Source of the DNA: Collybiopsis luxurians FD-317 M1
Taxonomy: Eukaryota; Basidiomycota; Agaricomycetes; Agaricales; Omphalotaceae
Length of the DNA stretch: 64,000 nucleotides
Reading direction: 5' to 3'
NCBI GenBank assembly: GCA_000827265.1
Contig: KN834798.1
Coordinates: forward strand, 310,626 to 374,625
The notes beneath the pieces were generated by a model. It did no database searches. It was given only the letters and a program-made list of their open reading frames with translations, and was not told where the DNA came from. Numbering within the stretch: the stretch's first letter is position 1; each line of letters begins with the position of its first letter. A program made the position numbers and the translations under genes. This document shows positions 61,396 through 64,000 of this stretch, one piece after another.

Positions 61396-62046
61396 CTAGT
61401 AAAGATCGTACCCCCCTTTTACGCGCAAACCCGATATATCACGATACCAAGATTGCCACATATCAGCCATCTCACTATCACAACATTCCAGAGCTTTGGA
61501 GTATCCTTCCAATGCAATAGCGAGGCATTGGTGTCTTTCCACATAAGCCGCATGCATGCGGCCAAGCATCTCCCCTAGGGCCCGTTTGAACATTTCACGT
61601 TGGTGCATAGTCACAGCCTCCTCTGTACTGTATCATCAGAATACTGAAACGAACCCTTAAAAAACGTACCTTGCGACACGGGGGAAACTATGTTATCGCA
61701 AGAATGGGACATTATGATATCCTGAGCTGGATCGGCATACATACATGGAAGTCCAAATGAAATAACCAACCTTATTACTATGGCGATGAGTAAATGGAGG
61801 AGTAGAAGGTGTATAATTTGAGGCTCACTGCTGATTTTGTAGAATTCTCTCAAGTGGACGGCCGCCCTTGTTGGAGTCAAATGCGAAAGAGATCAAGGTC
61901 GGGCGCCATCCGCCATTGCAAATTTGATACCAATTGAGATACACGAGTGGAGATATACGTATTACGAACACCATCCAAAGAGACATGAATGATAGCAATT
62001 CGGAGAGACACAAACTACGTACTACCACTGGCTTGCTCAATGCCAT
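61396..62046 (-). CDS. Unknown protein (cluster gene 2)
   Basis: ATG at 62046 (MALSKPVVVRSLCLSELL). Exon 1 is partly hydrophobic (SLWMVFVIRISPLVYL) and runs into NGGWRPTLISFAFDSNKG. Exon 2 (LVISFGLPCMYADPAQD) and exon 3 (EEAVTMHQREMFKRALGEML, HAAYVERHQCLAIALEGY) follow in frame after introns starting GTGAGC and GTACGT. The stop is at 61396 after GGYDLY. About 180 residues, C-terminal half helical. No family recognised. It lies 88 bases upstream of the RPA3-like gene, same strand. Confidence 0.5.
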
Positions 62047-62153
62047 GGTAGATTGCAAAAAGAAGATTGTAATAAAAATGTTATGCGCAGAGCCAGTCCA
62101 AATATATGTGAACAGAGAAAATTTGTATGAACCCACAGGTTCCGAAGGAGAGA

Positions 62154-63643
62154 TTATCTATTACTGCTGCCTTGCTCGATGCCATCTAATTGTTCCAGGA
62201 GCAGCTGCTTCTGTTTCAGCTCTCGCTCCAATGCATCCTTTTCCGCGCGTAATTGCTCATTCTCTGCGTCTTTAGCCTTGATAGTTTCATTGGCGTCATG
62301 ATTTTTGGCGGCCAAATCTTGGTAAGTCGACCGGCGTGCAAGTTGGATAGAGGAGAAGGTCCGTGCCATACTGCAGTGAAGATCGTTGAGCAAATCCTCA
62401 TTAGGCTCATCCAATAACCGACGAGATGTAAAGTGTATAAATGGTTTATGCCGCCCGTCTGGGGTGAGCGCACCAAAATACATCCAACATCCCGTCTGTT
62501 CGCAGAGTCGCTCGAGCTGTAACGAGAATTCAACTCTTACATCGACTGCTCATGTAGTAGTGAGACGCTTACCCGGTTCAACAAAGGGGGGATAGCCCAC
62601 CTAAAACGAGCGGTAGCATCCGACTCCTCTTTCAGGAATGTGGGGAGGGGATGTGTTCTCGGAACCACTGTTAATAGTAAATTAGATGAGAGTGATACTA
62701 GAATAAAAGTGAGAGTGTACTCCATGGCAAAGTTCCACACCCCAGTCCAGAAATGCATCCATACGGGGTCTTAATGACTGCATTTCTGTCTACCAAGGCA
62801 GGAGTTTGAGGAGTCATTGCAAGAGTCAATACAGGAGTCTGGGGGGTGCTTAGCAGGGCAGCACCACGTGGAGGAGTGCTGGATGGAGGAGTGCTGGAGG
62901 AAGCAATGGCGCCACTGCCAGAAGATTCTTTGGCAGGCGTGAGGAGGGCAGGATCGATGGTTTGAGTGTACTGCACCCTGTTATGGTTGACCACAGTCCT
63001 GGTCAGGGTGGACTGTATAGACTGGTGAGTATAAATTCATTTTGCAAAATCAAACTCACCGTGTTGGCGACGGAGGGAGACGGAATCGTTTCCGAGTTAC
63101 TCTGTCATAGAGTATGATTGAGAAGAACGCACGTTATCATCAGTATGGGACTTACAGGTGCAAAGAGATCCAGAGACGCTGCCCTATTCCCTAGATTTAT
63201 CGGCGAGCTCATTGCCTGAGTAGCAGCTGGCCGTACTGGAGTTGACGGATTTTGGGAGAAGGTGGTGCCGGGACGAGAACCACCATCTCCACCGTTGCGT
63301 CGAGTGAGTAACTGCTGGATCTCAGTGGCCGAGGCTCTCTCGGGGCACTCAATACCTGCAGCACTGATGGCCCTTCTCTACAATGAATGCATTAGCTTGA
63401 GTCTGTTAGGATCTTATACATACATACCAAAGCACCATATGCCTTAGAATGCAGACAGTCCAGAGAAGTGCGCAGAGGGTGATCTGGACACTGCTTACAG
63501 CGCTGTGGAGCGCGAGCTTTCTTCAAAAGGGGAGCCGGTTTGGTTTTGGTAGGTGAGTTCGATGAAGGATTTCGTTGGAAAAACTGATTTTTCCTAGAAG
63601 GTGTTGGTTTTCTTGGGGATTTCCTGGGACTAGTAGTGGCCAT
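62154..63643 (-). CDS. Unknown S/T/P-rich protein with coiled-coil tail (cluster gene 1)
   Basis: ATG at 63643 opens a basic region with RKSPRKPTPSRK, then CKQCPDHPLRTSLDC, a Cys/His-containing stretch. Further exons give RRAISAAGIECPERASATE, a long S/T/P-rich region with repeated TPQTP and SSTPP, then after a GTACAC..TTAACAG intron WAIPPLLNR, and an exon with GCWMYFGALTPDGRHKPF and FIHFTSRRLLDEP. The C-terminus is a coiled coil (KAKDAENEQLRAEKDALERE) ending in a TAA at 62154. About 400 residues over six exons, all in phase. The conserved-looking core is GCWMYFG..FIHFTS, which I cannot assign to a family. Confidence 0.55.
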
Positions 63644-63709
63644 GGACGCGACATGAACAAGCGAATTGCGAGCTTTTATAGCTCAATGAGCGCTTATCTC
63701 ATTACCTAA

Positions 63710-63783
63710 ATTGAAAATGAATGAGCCCAAGTCTAAAATATCAAATCGAATACGAATGAGCCAAAGTCTAAAAGATCAAATCA
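63710..63783. promoter_or_regulatory. Tandem direct repeat in the divergent promoter
   Basis: The unit AATGAGCCcAAGTCTAAAAt, then ATCAAATC, is present twice, about 36 bases apart (near 63720 and 63755), in the 149-base spacer between the divergent starts at 63643 (minus) and 63793 (plus). Its position suggests shared regulation or an iteron-like protein-binding site. Confidence 0.55.
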
Positions 63784-63792
63784 GGTTCCGCC

Positions 63793-64000
63793 ATGTACCG
63801 TGATACTGTGAAGCGGTCGCCGTCCCCAGTCCCCCTGCGAGGAGCGACTCCCTGGGAGCTAGAACAGGATTACCTACCTCTACGACAGGAAGGTGGATCC
63901 GGTATTAGATACAGTCCTCAGAAAAAATCCCGTCGTACGAAAACTCTGGTTGTTGCAGCAAAGCGACAGAAGAGAGCACCTGCCCTACAACGACAATCAG
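63793..64000 (+). CDS. N-terminal part of an unknown gene, runs off the right edge
   Basis: ATG at 63793 (MYRDTVKRSPSPVPLRG) opens a frame that is still open at base 64000. It is basic, with PQKKSRRTKTLVVAAKRQK resembling a nuclear localisation signal. It diverges from cluster gene 1 across the 149-base promoter. The visible 69 residues are not enough for a family call; if the cluster is a mobile element, this is where a transposase could start, which is speculation. Confidence 0.5.
   Translation, partial: MYRDTVKRSPSPVPLRGATPWELEQDYLPLRQEGGSGIRYSPQKKSRRTKTLVVAAKRQKRAPALQRQS

Noticed and set aside
63793..64000. KDZ or other named transposase
   Set aside because: Only 69 residues are visible and no diagnostic motif is present; left as unknown.

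Overview
The window is nuclear DNA of a filamentous basidiomycete, most likely an Agaricomycete. Nearly every gene is cut by 45-65 base introns. Several families are typical of this group: DUF6533 membrane proteins, a basidiomycete-type hybrid histidine kinase, a Ste6-like pheromone exporter, Crinkler-type NTPase genes and large C2H2 paralog families. TTAGGG-like repeats also occur. A run of 381 Ns (58620-59000) shows a draft assembly. Exon structures were worked out by eye from splice signals and reading frame, so individual junctions are inference.

Layout. 1-6568: three minus-strand housekeeping or signalling genes: the 5' part of VPS25 (ESCRT-II), a hybrid histidine kinase, and a RING plus coiled-coil protein. 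6569-9250: gene-poor, with a 74-base tandem repeat and TTAGGG-like repeats. 9250-12351: tandem DUF6533 pair, one copy 3'-truncated. 12766-16089: tandem aldo-keto reductases of the pyridoxal reductase type. 16940-19175: a disrupted Crinkler-type NTPase gene between long imperfect direct repeats. 19797-24652: Ste6-like ABC exporter. 25842-26530: secreted protein with two CBM52-like modules. 28081-31011: 5-oxoprolinase relative that ends before the hydantoinase B half. 31787-33501: a third, largely intact DUF6533 gene. 34767-38351: unknown protein, alkenal-type reductase, and a small CHY zinc-finger (Hot13-like) protein.

38.4-55.5 kb is a threefold direct segmental duplication. Each copy carries one three-finger C2H2 gene plus several kb of degenerate shared sequence. 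Two copies carry a decayed intron-containing tRNA-like element, and a LINE RNase H remnant lies in copy 2. A fourth, degraded DUF6533 copy follows at 55.8-56.8 kb.

56.94-59.99 kb is a satellite whose roughly 155-base unit holds two different long inverted repeats. One unit shows a paired (compensatory) change. Immediately after it, 60037-63643 holds four tightly packed minus-strand genes only about 90-110 bases apart: an unknown coiled-coil protein, an RPA3-like OB-fold protein and two unknowns. A divergent gene starts at 63793 and runs off the window; the shared promoter has a tandem direct repeat. This compact cluster next to the hairpin satellite is my best candidate for an undescribed accessory or mobile system.
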